Shown here: one piece after another, positions 20,421 through 32,104 of the stretch
Layout: each line of letters begins with the position of its first letter
Position numbering within the stretch: position 1 is the first letter of the stretch
From: Parietaria judaica
Taxonomy: Eukaryota > Streptophyta > Magnoliopsida > Rosales > Urticaceae
Length of the DNA: 64,000 nucleotides
Direction of reading: 5' to 3'
Assembly (NCBI GenBank): GCA_954871525.1
Contig: OX940865.1
Coordinates: forward strand, 5,208,001 to 5,272,000
Program-made: the position numbers and the translations under genes
The notes under the pieces: generated by a model
What the model saw: only the letters and a program-made list of their open reading frames with translations
Told to the model about the DNA's origin: nothing
The model's database searches: none

Positions 20421-23230
20421 ATGGCTGAGAGTAGCAAAGGCAAGAAGTGTAAATCTAAGGCTCAGATTCTGGTCTCAGAGTTCCTCCAGACTGAATCTCC
20501 TAGGTCCCGACTGAGGGAAGATGATATTCCTAGGCTCAGGTCGAATTATGACATTCCGGAGTCTATTCCTGTTCGGGTACCAGATTCTAGTAAATTTGCA
20601 GATTCGATCAGGGATGATTGGGTTTGAATTTATGAGATATATTTCCTAGATTGCGGGCTAAGATTCGATACCCTATGGCTATTCTTAGGTATGTTAACCA
20701 AATGGATATCACTCTGGCTCAATTGAGCCCAAATTCGTATATGATTTTGATTGCCTACTTAGTTAGGTGTAAGGAGGAGAATATTGAGCTTTCTCTGCTT
20801 GATATGCTTCAGGTCTTTACGATCAAGAAAAACTCTAAGGCTGCGGGTAGGTTTTATATCTCGGTTAAGGGTCACAAGGGTGATTTTATTCGGGTGGATT
20901 TCGAGCAAGGATGATAATTGGCAGGATAGGTATTTCTTTTTTAAGCCATGTATAGAGTCTTTTGACACATGGACAGCATATGCTAACAAATGGGTGCACG
21001 AGATTGGGAACTTTTCTAGTTTCATTTTGCTCGGATTTCTTTTCTGTTTGGGTATGTTTTTCTGGTCGTATTTATTGGTGTGTTTTCAGATCGTAAGGGT
21101 AAAAAGGTGAGGTCGATTCCTCTCGGAGCCGGGTGGAAAGCTAAGAACGAAGTTCTCTTTCTGGGTGGAAGGATAGAGTGGAAGGAGCTTTTCGAGGAGA
21201 GGTTTTTTGCCGCTGGGTTGTGGAAGCCCGGCCCGAATAGTACCTACGTTCCCTATTACGCCCGTTTTGTTACTTTCGAGCAACGATGAGGAAGGTATGT
21301 ATTTGAATAAGATTTTGTTTTTTGATTCTTGGTCGGGAAATTGCTGAAAGTTTGTTTGTGGGAAGATTCGATGGGGCTAAACTATCGAGAAGTTAGGGCT
21401 CAACGAGCAGCTGCTAAAGCTGCTGAGAAGGAGAAGGCCAAGAAGAAAGGCAAGGAATTTCAGGTCTCCGAAGAGACCTCTAGTCGGGTTGAGGCGAACC
21501 AAGGGAACGAAGAAAGCCTCTGATACGGCCAAGGAAGTTTCCAATGAGAGAGTGACTCGGAGGTCAACTCCCACTCTACCCGTAGAAGGGAAAGTAGCAG
21601 CTCCCAGCTTGAAGGTTGTTTCTAGGGTCTCAGGGACCACTCTCTCTGCGGCTGAACAAGAGGCTTCTCGGGCCATTGCAGAACGGCAGTTCGTCGAGAT
21701 CTCCGACGAAGAGCCCACTCTGCTAGCGGTAGGGACTCCGGAGCCTCTGGTTTCGTCCGGTCTTGCCCCGGTGGGGGTTTTGAGTTCTCTGGTTAAGCAG
21801 GCTCGATCTTCCGAAGAAGAGGCAGCACGCAAGAAGCCGAAGGGAGACAAGCCTCCCCAGAAATCTGGGAGGGAGTCATTGTCGAGGGAAGCTCGGCCAT
21901 CTTCCGAGGCGCATCGTCCTGGTGGTGCCAAACTGCCGAGCAAGGGCCAGGGCTCCTCGAAGCCCAAGAGTGTCCTAAAGAAGACGGTTGGTCAGGATAC
22001 ACATGTGGTCGGGGGCTCGTCTGAGCAGCGAGGGGAGGATCCCTCATGTGAAGTTACTCTTGATCAGCCGACTGGGGGACCAAAGCCTCAACTCGAGCCG
22101 TCGAGGGCGGCCAAGGTCTCCTGTAAAGGACGCCGAGGTTACCCAGCCCCGGGCGTACAATGCTTTCTCTGCGCTGCATGCCAAGGTAAGCGAGGTGCCC
22201 TTTCATTCTGCTTTTTTTCTCATGCTTTGTAATTTTCATTGAAAAATTTTCTGGGTGACATATATTTTTTCTGTTGGCAGCTCGGGGAGTCTACTAATGA
22301 CTTGGTCCTGAGATATGAGGCCTCGATAAAGGAACTTAAGGCAAGGTTGCTGGTGGCTGAAGGAAGTGAGGCCAAGGCCGAATTGGCCGAGAAGAAGAAG
22401 GAACTTGCTCGGGTGAATTCCAAACTCGAGGAAAGCTCCGGGCAGTTGGCCTCGAGGAACAAGGAGATTCTTGAGCTGAAGCGCTTGATCGCAGATCCAG
22501 AGAGCAGGATAAAGGCTTTAGAGATCACCGAGGTGGATCTCCGGGACAAGCTCTCCAATGCCTCTGCCTTGGTCTCTGAGTCCCAGGCGAATGAGAACAA
22601 AGTCATTGGGATGCTCATTGCTTCCGATGCCCAATTGGGCCGGGCAGAGAGAGACCTCAGGTCACTAAGCGATGAGCTCGTGCTGGTAAAGGTCGAGCAC
22701 AACTATGCTCTGGAGGCGCTGGAGAAGGCCAGCAGGACGTGTCTGCCAAAAAGGAGGCTGCCAAGGCTATCCGGCGCAAGTACAATAAGCGGGTCCAGCA
22801 ACGGGATGCGGTGATTGCTCGCCACAAGGAAGTTTCCTATCAGGCTAAGCTCCTGCACCAGGTTCAAGGTAACGTTGCCCTCGTTGGTGAGATCCTTGAG
22901 CGCAAGATCACCGATTTAGAGGGCGAGTTGGAAGTCCTTAAGGAGAATAAGTCCGAATATGAGGAATTTCTAGCCGCGAAGCCGGTGCCTGTGGTGGATT
23001 CCCCAACCCTGTCCCCGGATCTCGATGTTACTGAGAATGCTGATGATGCAGATCGGGGAACTCAGGTGGACCCTTCTGACCTTAAAGAGCCGACCTTTGT
23101 TGCGCCCGAGGTGGCTTCTTCCGACCCGGCCCCGACCCCAGCTGAGCCCAACTCAACTGAGCCCAACCTTCTTCCCCCAACCGAGCAGAACCCGACCGAT
23201 CCGACCCCGCAGGAGGAGACTGCTGCTTGA
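20421..23230 (+). pseudogene. Antisense extra ORF of the Tat element (gypsy-type 'Transposase_28'-like), degenerate
   Basis: It starts at 20421 (MAESSKGKK...). Residues similar to the 'putative gypsy type transposon' domain (PF04195-like) include MDITLAQLSPNSYMILIAYL, GRFYISVKG and NWQDRYFFFKP, then EVLFLGGRIEWKELFEERFF. A Pro/Ser/Lys-rich stretch follows (21330-22180), then a heptad-rich coiled coil (22280-22900: LKARLLVAEGSEAKAELAEK, KKELARVNSKLEES) and an acidic Pro-rich tail ending at 23230. A well-formed intron, GTAAGC...TTGGCAG, spans 22185-22280. Frame breaks are seen near 20630, 20885 and 22735. Function in the element is unknown; it lies opposite to pol. Confidence 0.72.
22185..22280 (+). 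other. Probable intron in the antisense ORF
   Basis: The donor is 'gccaag|gtaagc' and the acceptor 'ctgttggcag|ctcggg', with a T-rich tract before it. Removing it joins the Pro/Ser-rich region to the coiled coil. A similar exon/intron break occurs before the coiled coil of the second antisense ORF at about 59901. Confidence 0.6.
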
Positions 23231-23990
23231 AGAAAGCGCTGATACCCAGCTACTTTTTTTTTTTTTGCAATAAGTTCAAAACAATTTGCTTGCCCGCGGT
23301 TAGGGCTTTTATTTCGGGCAGGTCATGGGACCTGAACCTTTTTTTTGTAGTGGTTTTTTCTTTTGTTAATACTTTGCCCGTGGTAAGGGCCTTTTTTGTA
23401 TAAATTGTCGTTTCTCTTATATGATGATCTTCTTTCTTTTCCAGATTTTTTTTGTATATAAAGTAACTTGGTGATATTTTTGTGAAAGATATTGAAATAT
23501 ACCCGACCATGGGATTTTAGGTTATATTTTATAAATTTTATGGCCGGGATTCTCATTTTGTTTCGAAGGTTATCTGAAAATGGAATAAAGAGACTTAGTT
23601 AATTTGATACCTTGAAGGATTCTTGGGCCCGACAGCCGGATGCGGTTCTCCGAGCAGCTTTGTTAACAGATCGACTGATCGAGCAGAAATTCCTAAATGC
23701 AAGGCTTGCTGCCTGAGAAGAGAGTGTGGTATCCGGACAAAGGTTATTAGTGAGGAGGGGGTATGGTACCCGAGCAAGTATGTTACTTGCGATGAGAGGG
23801 TATGGTACCCAAACAAGTATGTTACTTACGATGGAAGGGTTTGGTACCCGGGCAAGTATGTTACTTGCGAGGAAATGGTATGATACCCGAGCATGTATGC
23901 TAGAATTTAAAAGAGAATTAAATCTTACGAAAAGGATGGATAATTTGAGGATAGTTTCATAATTGTGCTGCTTATGTTTGCTTTGTTGCT
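23231..23990. other. Spacer between antisense ORF and integrase, without a gene
   Basis: This holds T-rich tracts, a repeated 'cttgcccgcggttagggc' / 'tttgcccgtggtaagggcc' pair (23289 and 23378) and the 39-bp tandem array described separately. The integrase core that should be encoded here on the minus strand is absent. Confidence 0.6.
23722..23907 (+). repeat. 39-bp tandem repeat, about 4.5 copies
   Basis: Units start at about 23759, 23798, 23837 and 23876, a strict 39-bp period, with a partial unit before. The core is 'ggtatggtacccgagcaag' followed by 'tatgttacttgcgatgaga'. Because 39 is a multiple of three, open frames with 13-residue repeats appear on both strands; these are not genes. 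Confidence 0.85.
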
Positions 23991-24240
23991 TGAAACCTTT
24001 AGTATAAGGTGAGATTGCAGTTGGGCAAATGGCGCTGACATTTGTCGCACCGTCTAGAGAGGGCTTCCGTGTCGGCCAGCATAGTGGCCAGAAGAAGCCC
24101 TGCCGCTTTGCTTTATTGGAGAGTGATCTCCCACCGGAATGATTACCGCACTCTCCACTATGTATTTCTTGCAGCACGACGTTAGCCTCGTCTCTACCTA
24201 AACATCTTAGGTAGGGTCCAGTGTAACTTCGTTTATACAA
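23990..24240 (-). pseudogene. Tat integrase zinc-binding end, truncated
   Basis: The minus frame from 24240 reads YKRSYTGPYLRCLGRDEA, then EIHSGECGNHSGGRSL and RQGFFWPLCW. This is the Tat/Athila-type integrase N-terminus, with the two His of the HHCC finger. A frameshift follows and the DDE core is missing. Confidence 0.82.
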
Positions 24241-24259
24241 TTTTTCGTCTATTAGACAG

Positions 24260-24864
24260 AAACGAGCGCTTTGAATGCGGAGTTTTCAGGCCTTCTGCTT
24301 ATCCTGGGGTTTTTCTCCTGTTAGGATATACTTTAGGATGGGGGTTCTCTAATCCTCCAAACCCGTATGGATATTATGGACGCATAGACTTACACTTGGT
24401 TCTTCTATCACTTCCACTGGAATTATCCTCTTCGCCTCAGGGTCCGAAGTGGAAGCTAGTCCGGCCAGTGCGTCGGCAAAGAGTTTTTGCTTCGTGGTAT
24501 CTGGATCACCTCAACCTTATCGAACTGGGTGATCAGATTCTTGACCACTGCAAGGTATTTCTCTATGCGATCATCCCTGGTGGTGTACTCGCCACTGATT
24601 TGGCTGGTGACCAGTGTAGAGTCCGAGTGCGCTCTAACCTTTCTAGCCCCGACTGCCTTAGCCAGTTTTAAACCAGCTATCAGTGCCTCGTACTCCGTTT
24701 TTGTTGTTTCTAGCGTGGAATCTTAGCCTGAAAGACTTTTCCAAGACCTCACGAGTTGGGGAGATCAAGTGTATCCCTATTCCGGATCCGCCCATGTTTG
24801 ATGCCCCGTCCACTTCGAGGCGCCAGTCCTCATTCCTTTTTTCCCCGTTGGATCGGGAGTTCAA
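24260..24864 (-). pseudogene. Tat RNase H remnant
   Basis: The minus frame 24864-24658 contains WRLEVDGASNMGGSGIGIHL, the first strand and active-site Asp of the ribonuclease H domain that plant Tat/Athila elements carry before integrase. The rest (24650-24260) is recognisable only in broken frames. Part of the tether region (about 24865-25430) is also decayed. Confidence 0.75.
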
Positions 24865-25433
24865 TCAGGAAGTCGACTGACACTTGGGAATTAGTGCACG
24901 TTTGAATTTTTTATTCGATGACGAATTCACTTAATTCGACAGCCCTTAAGGGGTGAGTCGTCATCACCACGATGGTGTGAGACTGGAAGTACGGCCGGAG
25001 CTTACTCGCTGAGGTTATCATAGCCAAGGCTAATTTTTCCATAGGGGGATACCAAGTTTCTGCGTCCTCCAGCGATTTGCTGACGTAGAATATCGTGTTT
25101 TTTTTTCGCCTCTGTCCTCTCGAACGATTACGCCGCTAACGGCTGAGAGGGATACCGCCAAGTAAAGCAGTAACGGTTCTTCCATGATCAGACGAGATAG
25201 TACCGATGGAGTTGACAGGTACTTTTTGAGGTCTTGAATTGCTTCTTCGCATTCTTTGATCCATTCAAATTTTTTTTGCTACCCCTCAAAATTTATTAGA
25301 AAGGCAAGCATTTGTCTGTAGACCTCGAGATGAACCGGTTGAGTGCCACTATTCTTTCGGTCATCCTTTGCGTCTCCCAAACGGTCCTCGGAGAGGGCAT
25401 GTTCAGGAGGGCTTTGATTTGATCCGGGTTGGC

Positions 25434-26331
25434 CTATATCCATCGTTGAGGTACTAAGTAACCGAGGAATCTTCCGGAAGTTACTCCAAACGTGCATTTA
25501 GCGGGGTTGAGCTTCATTTTATACTTTGTAAGTATCGCAAGGCAGACCTCTAAGATGGATACGTGATCCACGGCCTTAGTGGATTTTACGAGCATATCGT
25601 CGATGTAGACTTTCATTGTTTTGCCGAGTTGTTCAGCGAACATTTGGTTGACTAATCGTTTATATGTCGCCCTCGTGTTCTTGAGCCCGAAGGGCATTAC
25701 CTTATAACAGTGAATTCCTCGGTCAGTCACGAACGCGGTTTCTCTTGGTCCTCGGAATGCATCAAGATTTGATTATATCCCGAGAACGCGTCCATGAAGG
25801 ACAAGAGTTCGTGCCTGCAAGTTGCTTCTACCAGCCGGTCGATGTGGGGCATAGGGAAGCTGTCCTTGGGGGATGCTTTTTTAGGTCGGTGAAGTCAATA
25901 CATACTCGCGCCTTCCCGTTCTTTTTCTTAACTACTACTGTATTGGCTAACTAGTCAGGCTACTTCACCTCCCGTATGGAACCAGCCTTTATTAGTTTTT
26001 CGACGTCATCATTTACCGCCTGGGCCCGTTCAGGTCCCAATTTTGTCCACTTTTGTTTCACCGGCTTGTGGCTAGGATCTACATTGAGGCGATGTGTGGT
26101 TATGCTCGGGTCAATTCCCGGCATGTCTTCCTGGGACCATGCAAAGCAGTCATGGTTCCTTGTGATGAATTTGATCATCTTTTTTCTGACGTCATTGTCC
26201 AAGTCGACCCCGATTCTGACTTTATGGTCCGGATTCTGAGGGTCGGCCTGGACCTGATGCGTCATTTCCAAGTTCGGGCCTTCGTTGCCGCCGTCCTTTT
26301 TTTGGGCTGGATCTTTTTCCTCTACCGACAT
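25434..26331 (-). pseudogene. Tat reverse transcriptase remnant
   Basis: The RT N-terminus lies at 26331-25960 (CFAWSQEDMPGIDPSITTHRL, then DVEKLIKAGSIREV). After a broken stretch, 25730-25434 gives YKVMPFGLKN, the catalytic box KVYIDDMLVKS with both Asp residues, and CTFGV..GRFLGYLV. The wording is that of the Tat/Athila branch of Ty3/gypsy. A stop and frameshifts lie between about 25960 and 25730. Confidence 0.88.
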
Positions 26332-26639
26332 TAATTGCTATTGGTCGGTTTTTGGTGCCTTTGCCCGCGTCTGGGGCGTGTGCGACATCCGGAATGATGT
26401 CATGTAGAAGATTCAGGCTTGTTTCTAGTTGCCCTTTACTTCCACTATCTTTCTATCATCTCTCGGGAAGCGGATGGTTTAGTGGTAGGTAGATGGCACG
26501 TCCTTCATTAAATGAATCCACGGTCTCCCGGGGATCATGTTATAAGCCGTGGGGCAATCTAGCACCAAGAAGTTTTTGATCTTTCCTACTCCACAGGCGA
26601 CGATGGACAATCTGACCGTCCCACTAGTGTCAACTGTTT

Positions 26640-26800
26640 CGCCATTTGATACCGGTCATAGGGATGCTCCCTCTATTTATTTCTGTGTCATCAATTCCCA
26701 TCTTGCGTAAGAATGTCAGGAAGATGACGTCTACCGAGCTACTATTGTCGACCAAAATCGGTCGCGTAACCGGAGACTAGAAAAGTGATGACTAGAGCGT
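26640..26800 (-). pseudogene. Tat aspartic protease remnant
   Basis: On the minus strand a frame reads ILVDNSSSVDVIFLTFLRKMG. In Tat elements the usual wording is VDNGSS or VDTGSS at the active site, so the catalytic Gly is replaced by Ser here. Stops flank the segment. The stretch 26800-27130 links to gag and holds nothing else I can name. Confidence 0.65.
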
Positions 26801-27134
26801 CATTGTGAGGCCCGACCAAGGTGGAAGCCTCACTGTCTTTGAAGGAGATTTCGTAGTCGGGTTCTTTCCGTGGGAGAATCACGGGTCCGGCCTTTAATAT
26901 CCTCTGATGGGCTTTGATGGAGTTGATCGAGTTCCCGTAGAACTGAGATCCTCCAACTATGATGTAGATTCGACTAATGGCTTCCTAGGCCATTGGCTCC
27001 TCCATATCTTCCGACTTTTGGTCGGTCTGCTATTCTACCATGAGGATTTTTCCTCGTTTGGGAGGAGGAGCGTTGTTTGGTCTGGACGGTTGCTTCTGCT
27101 CGGGCTTCATGCCAATGCTTGGTCCGGCATTGGA

Positions 27135-28700
27135 CTATCGAGTTTGCTCTGTACGTTCGCCCTCCGACCTGAAGAAATCCAGCGAAAGATTTCCGAGCTC
27201 GCCTTTAAGGTACTTATCGACTAGCCGGGCTTGTAGGACCATGCAATTCTTGGTATGGTGGCCATACCTTTGGTGGAAATCGCACCATGTGCTCATGTCC
27301 CAGTTGTTGGGCGCCATGTCACCGGCGCTCATGTACAGCTCTCCTTGCTCATCGGCTTCGGTTTCTTCATCGGCCTCCGAGCTCAGATTGTAGACATGAT
27401 TCAGGGGGTGTGCTTTTCCCCCCGGGGTGGGATACTCTGTGCTGGAAGTTCCCGTGTTGAGGGTTCGACCCTCTGGTAGGAACATAGTTCCCGGGGCCCT
27501 TAAAGGGGGGTGGTTTCCCATTCCTTAATTGGGATGGGTGCGCCTCGAGCCTTGGTGCGTTCGGGGACGGCCCGAACTTCCTCTTTAGGGCTTCGTGTTC
27601 TTCATCGTGCTTAATATAATTGGATGCACGATGGATCACGTCCTCTATTGAGGTGTACCTATTGACCAAAATATCGGTATTGAATAGGGAATTGTACCAT
27701 AATCCGCTGGTTAAGGCGGTTATGGCCGTTTCATCTGCTTGTCCGTTGATTCAGACCATCTTGGCCTTGAACCTCGTCATGAAGTCCCTGAGAGGCTTGT
27801 TTGCCCTTTGTTGTAGGGCGTACAAATTTGCCACGGTGGTTTCAGTCTCCATAAACATGGAGAAGTGTTTGAGAAAGACCATGGTCAGCTGATCAAAGCT
27901 ATCCATCGAATTCGGTTCTAATTTGGAGAACAGTTCCATTGCTGCCCCTGTGAAGTTTTTAGCGAAATACTGGCATCTCCCATCATCTAGCTCGTGGATA
28001 TCCAGGTTATCCCGTCCCTTGGCTATTTGGAATGCCCTCATGTGTACCATCGGGTCAGTGGTCCCGTCGTATTTGGGTATATGAATCTGCCCGTCGTGCC
28101 TTAATTGAATGTCTGTGATTGCGTTGAGAATGGAGTTATTGTCGATTCTTCAGCCAAACGCTCGATCTCGGGAGCGGCAGATACAGCTTGGTGTACTTGG
28201 GAGTTCACTTTGGAGAGTTTCTCTCCCATTCTCTTCATGGTCCGTTTGAGCTCTTCCAGATCGAAATTGTTTCGGGGCGCTGGCTCAGTTTTAGTGCGCT
28301 GGGAGTATGGGCCCGCTTGATTACTCCCTGAAGGTCGGGAGTAACCATTTGACACATGGTGGGGAAGGTAGTTCGGGCTCTCTGCCCAGGATGGACTCGA
28401 GAATTGAACTCCGGTCGGGCGATTGCACGATTTCTGGTAGGGAGTGTTATGCTCGGAATCGAGCTGGCTGGTTCCGAACACCGAGGCTCAGAATCGAGGG
28501 GTGCCGTGATTAGGCGGCAGAGGGAGCGCGTTCTCCGGCGGATCCGCCGGCTGGAGCGGAGTACTCGGGCGCGGATATCTTGGGAGTGGGGCTTGATTGG
28601 TTCTCTGGGCTCGGGGATCGTTGGGGTCCTGGAAGTCAAAGTGGACAACATTTACCCTCTCGTGATTCCTTTTCCTAGAGGTCGGCCCGGTTTCGTTCAC
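27135..28700 (-). pseudogene. Tat gag remnant (capsid and zinc-finger-like region)
   Basis: In order on the minus strand: a low-complexity N-terminus (28700-28101) with an ELKRTMKRMGEKLSK coiled segment; the retrotransposon gag domain at 28050-27751 (HMRAFQIAKGRDNLDIHEL, then CQYFAKNFTGAAMELFSKL and LRDFMTRFKAKM); and a C-terminal part (27669-27135) with CDFHQRYGHHTKNC, the CHHC-like finger usual in Tat gag. Frames change between blocks, so no full protein is made. Confidence 0.85.
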
Positions 28701-28924
28701 ATAATAATGTCTCTACTTGAACCGGGTCTGGCTGGTCATGAGGAACTTAATTTTTCTTCTAAGCTCAGCATTTTCAGTAGACTGTTCTTGGTGCTAAGTT
28801 CTTAGAGCTTGCTCTTCGGCATTTTGGTCGGGGGTTACCTCGACCAGAGCGTCAGAAGTGGGATTCTCCTCGGAACTCATAGTTGTGTCTTAAGTACGAC
28901 AGAGTTAGTGAGATCAAAGATTTC

Positions 28925-28940
28925 CCACAGACGGCGCCAA
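28925..28940 (-). other. Primer-binding site of the Tat element, tRNA-Asp-like
   Basis: The minus strand reads TGGCGCCGTCTGTGGG two to three bases after the LTR end ACGTCAACA. Its first nine bases match the complement of the plant tRNA-Asp 3' end, the primer reported for Tat/Athila elements; the rest does not pair fully. Confidence 0.72.
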
Positions 28941-29415
28941 ACTGTTGACGTGGTTTCGCACGCCAACATTCAAGTGAATTGTGAATGGGATTTCGATTTG
29001 AAGATGCTAAGATTTTTGTGGATCCTGACCTCCGCGTCGTCAATACTTTCGACGATGACACACGAATATAAAGGACGAAGAAAATAAATGAAACACCAGA
29101 GTTTTTTAGAGAGGTTCGTCCCAATGCGGTAGTTGACTACGTCCTCTGTATGTTTATTGCTTTAAAAGAGATGATCAATCGGAACCACAAGCCAATTCCT
29201 GATAGATCAGAAATAAAAGAAAAACACTCTGAAGACACGAACTCTCACGGACTCTTTTTTCTCAATGGTGCATGCTTGTGTGCGTGTTAATGGGCTGCCC
29301 ATTGGAAGTGTACGTTGGTGGTGGCTCCGAGTTTGGGGCTTGACTTGTTGCCGAGCTGACACGTGGGCCACGTCCTGTGAGATTGGCGTAGTGGTGGACT
29401 TTGACTTGTCGTCGT

Positions 29416-29532
29416 TGTTGATGTGGTTTCCCACATCAAACAATCAAGGGTGACTTGTGAGTGTATGATATTCTTGGAATAGGATGATTTGGTGGAATTC
29501 GATCTCTCACGTAGCAAGCTCTCGATTCACTC

Positions 29533-29586
<54 letters not shown>

Positions 29587-30301
29587 CAATATAACTGAGA
29601 CGAGGAGTTTTTTCATTGAGGTTCGTCCCAAGGCGGTAGTTGACTACGTCCTCTGTTAGTTTATTGCGAAAATCGACATAGATGGGTAGCTGCAGACAAC
29701 AAATCACGCCTTAGAAAGGGAAAAAAAATGAGGAGAAGGAAAGGAATACAACAAAATCTCAAAGTGAGCAAAAGTTCCGGGTAGAAGCTTTCGATGTATT
29801 CTCTCAGAGTTGTGCGTGTGCGTATATATCTTGATCTGAGCTTGAGCTTGATATATATAGACTTCAATTCTTCCCGTTGGTCTTCCAGGAATCGTGGGGT
29901 CTTCTCTCCGTGCTGATCGGGTTGAATGGATGGTCTTGCTACACGTGTCACATGACTTCGTTCTCTTCGTCGTGTTTGAATTATGCCTGTTGAAGACTTG
30001 ACTCCGTGCTTCTGGTCTTCCGCTTGGGTTTGAAGTGGGATACCTGGTAGAGAATATGACAACTCTACCCTCGTTTTTCTAGGTTGATGACGAATAGATG
30101 TTGGGCGCTTGGGCTTTTTGGGCCGAGTGGCTTTGTATCCGTTAGGCTTTGTTTGATTGAGAACTTCATTGGGCTTCTCAATTGGGCTTTTACGAATATC
30201 GATTTATTTCTTTAAAGCCTTTTATCTTAGTGTAAATTTAATTAATTCACAACTTTAGCACTTTATGTCATATTAAATAATGACGAATTTTTACATCAAC
30301 A
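29416..30301 (-). repeat. Nested solo LTR of a related Tat family
   Basis: This 886-bp LTR starts TGTTGATGTGG and ends TTACATCAACA on the plus strand. A perfect 5-bp duplication GTCGT flanks it at 29411-29415 and 30302-30306. No internal element sequence remains, so it is a solo LTR left by LTR-LTR recombination. It shares with its host LTR the AATAAA and 'gaggacgtagtcaactaccg' block (minus strand, about 29623-29665). A minus-strand TATATATAG at about 29851-29859 is a likely core promoter. Confidence 0.9.
29538..29580. repeat. (AT)n microsatellite
   Basis: An uninterrupted dinucleotide run of about 43 bases inside the nested solo LTR, likely length-polymorphic. Confidence 0.9.
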
Positions 30302-30787
30302 GTCGTGGGGTTTGAATTTGAATCGTGGCGAATGTTCTGGTCGGGCTTCAGGAGTTTGAATTGAGGTGGCTGACTTGGTCTGCTCGTGCTCGGATGTTGG
30401 GCTTTCTTCTGCTCGGGCGCTTTATTCTGCTTTTGCTCAGGTCCCTTTGAGACAATCAGTCTGGGAAAAGCCTTGGGTGTTAGATTTAACCAAGTGTTGT
30501 TTTGAAGTGGGACTTTGAGTTCTGCTCGGAAATATCCTTTTAGATTTCTCTTTCCAGTCTTCTTTTGAACATATTCTGCTCGGGTGAACATTTTGCCTTC
30601 TGGGCTATTCATTTTGCTAGGGCCCAAACACGATTACATGCATAGTGGGCTTCTGGGCTTTGTATTTCATAAGCCCAATTATATATGGATATTCAATTAT
30701 ACTCATAACTTAGGCCATAATCAATTTAAATTATAAATTTAATTAATGACCTCATAATTCTGATTGAGGAACGAATTTGCACATCAA

Positions 30788-32104
30788 CGGAGATGATGAT
30801 ACGTCATCAATCTGTCCCCTTTATTATCATAATTGACAATTAAGCAAATTAATTAATTAATTATCTCTTTATTATTCAAATTCAAATGTGACTGAATCTA
30901 GGACAAGACATGCTTCCTATTTTCTCTCCACCATAGATATCAAATTTTAATACAAATAATTCATCAAATAATTATTTATTCTTCAAATAAGAATCAAGTA
31001 TTAAATTAATTAATCCTAGGTGTATTTATCCAATAAATTCGCCACCTATATATACACTTGCACATTTAATGAGCCTAACAAGTAATTACTTATTTTGTGC
31101 CGCATTATAACATTTATCAATTGGTCACATAAAATGTTACATTTAATTCAATTGATCATTATAAAGTAAATTAACTAACCAAAATCATTTCGGATTAATT
31201 TTCTAAATCAATAGTTAGAATTAAGAGATTAATTCACTTGGAACTAATACTTGAAATAATTTAAGTCGTCACTTAACATAAAATATGTTTCAAAAACATC
31301 ATTTCATATTTCTAATTTATTCACCTTCAATCGTAATTCGTTCTATGATTTAACGCTGAGAGCTCATGGACCCACATGATCGAAGCTTTAGAAAAAAGAC
31401 GTGGCATCAAAAATTCATTAATTTGGCTATCTTTAATCTTGATATTCGGATGATACCACGATAGGACCAAATATCGAGAATCTCTCAAATCACGTTCGTT
31501 ATCATTTTTTGTTTTATATGACCTATCGCATTGTCATACGGTCTACATTGTATTTTTATTTATAATCCTTTATGTGTATCATTAAGTAGAAAGGAGTGTT
31601 CTTAAACACCGTTTGACCTTTCTAATTATTTTTGTCATTAACTCTTTTGTTTTATTGTAAATGAGAAACATATATTGAGAGTTGTTTGTACAATACATAT
31701 GTTTACATCGATGAGTTACTAAGTCCTCGAACACCAGGCCTGGTTTGTTCATTTACAATCCTTGAACAAAGCATGACGTGATACTATGTGTTGAATCACC
31801 ATAGTGCATAAATTCCATATATGTGAAGACCATAATGTCATTGAGATATCTAGCGGTACCGACCGTCGAGATATTGACTCAGTACAATCTCACTAAGCCA
31901 TTTGAATTCGAAATTCAATCTCCTAGAATTCGCCACTTTTACCTGGTCAGAGGAGGAAGAGTTCAAAATTTAACACGTGTCTATTTCATGTGCATTGAAG
32001 ACACTATTTTGAATTCTTCCTCTGCTTATGAGCATGTAATTCGAATTACCATGGTAAAAGGAGCTAAGATGGTGACACGTCATCATGTTACTTTATTGAC
32101 TCAA
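30788..32104. repeat. LTR tandem block, copy 1
   Basis: It begins 'ggagatgatgatacgtcatc' and carries the shared series 'gtgactgaatctaggacaag', 'attaattaatccta', 'gagagctcatggacccacat', 'ggtaccgaccgtcgagatat' and 'cattgactcaa'. It ends with a second 'agatggtgacacgtcatca'. About 1317 bp. Confidence 0.85.

Larger units (their letters stand above)
20172..30787 (-). mobile_element. Tat-lineage Ty3/gypsy element with antisense ORF, 3' truncated
   Basis: Read on the minus strand: 5' LTR (28943-30787), primer site, gag, protease, RT, RNase H, then a truncated integrase near 24000. Beyond pol lies an extra ORF on the opposite strand (20421-23230). An additional ORF placed antisense downstream of pol is described for several Tat-lineage families. 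The 3' LTR is not found; the element ends against an old copia LTR at 20171. All coding parts carry stops and frameshifts. At 30788 the 5' LTR abuts copia LTR sequence, so the Tat element probably inserted there. Confidence 0.85.
28943..30787 (-). repeat. 5' LTR of the Tat element, interrupted by a solo LTR
   Basis: On the minus strand it starts at 30787 (GTTGATGTGCAAATTCG; the first T is lost at the junction) and ends ACGTCAACA at 28943. Excluding the nested 886-bp LTR plus duplication, it is about 950 bp. It is the same family as the plus-strand solo LTR at 51774-55525 (about 980 bp without its insert). An AATAAA signal (complement of 29153-29158) precedes a conserved block at 29115-29149. 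Confidence 0.85.

Noticed and set aside
20623..20651. A ~28-bp intron in the antisense ORF
   Set aside because: It is too short for a plant spliceosomal intron; two small frame-breaking changes explain the interruption better.
21377..21967. 196-codon minus frame opposite the antisense ORF
   Set aside because: It mirrors the Pro/Ser/Lys-rich part of the plus-strand ORF; low-complexity composition and no domain.
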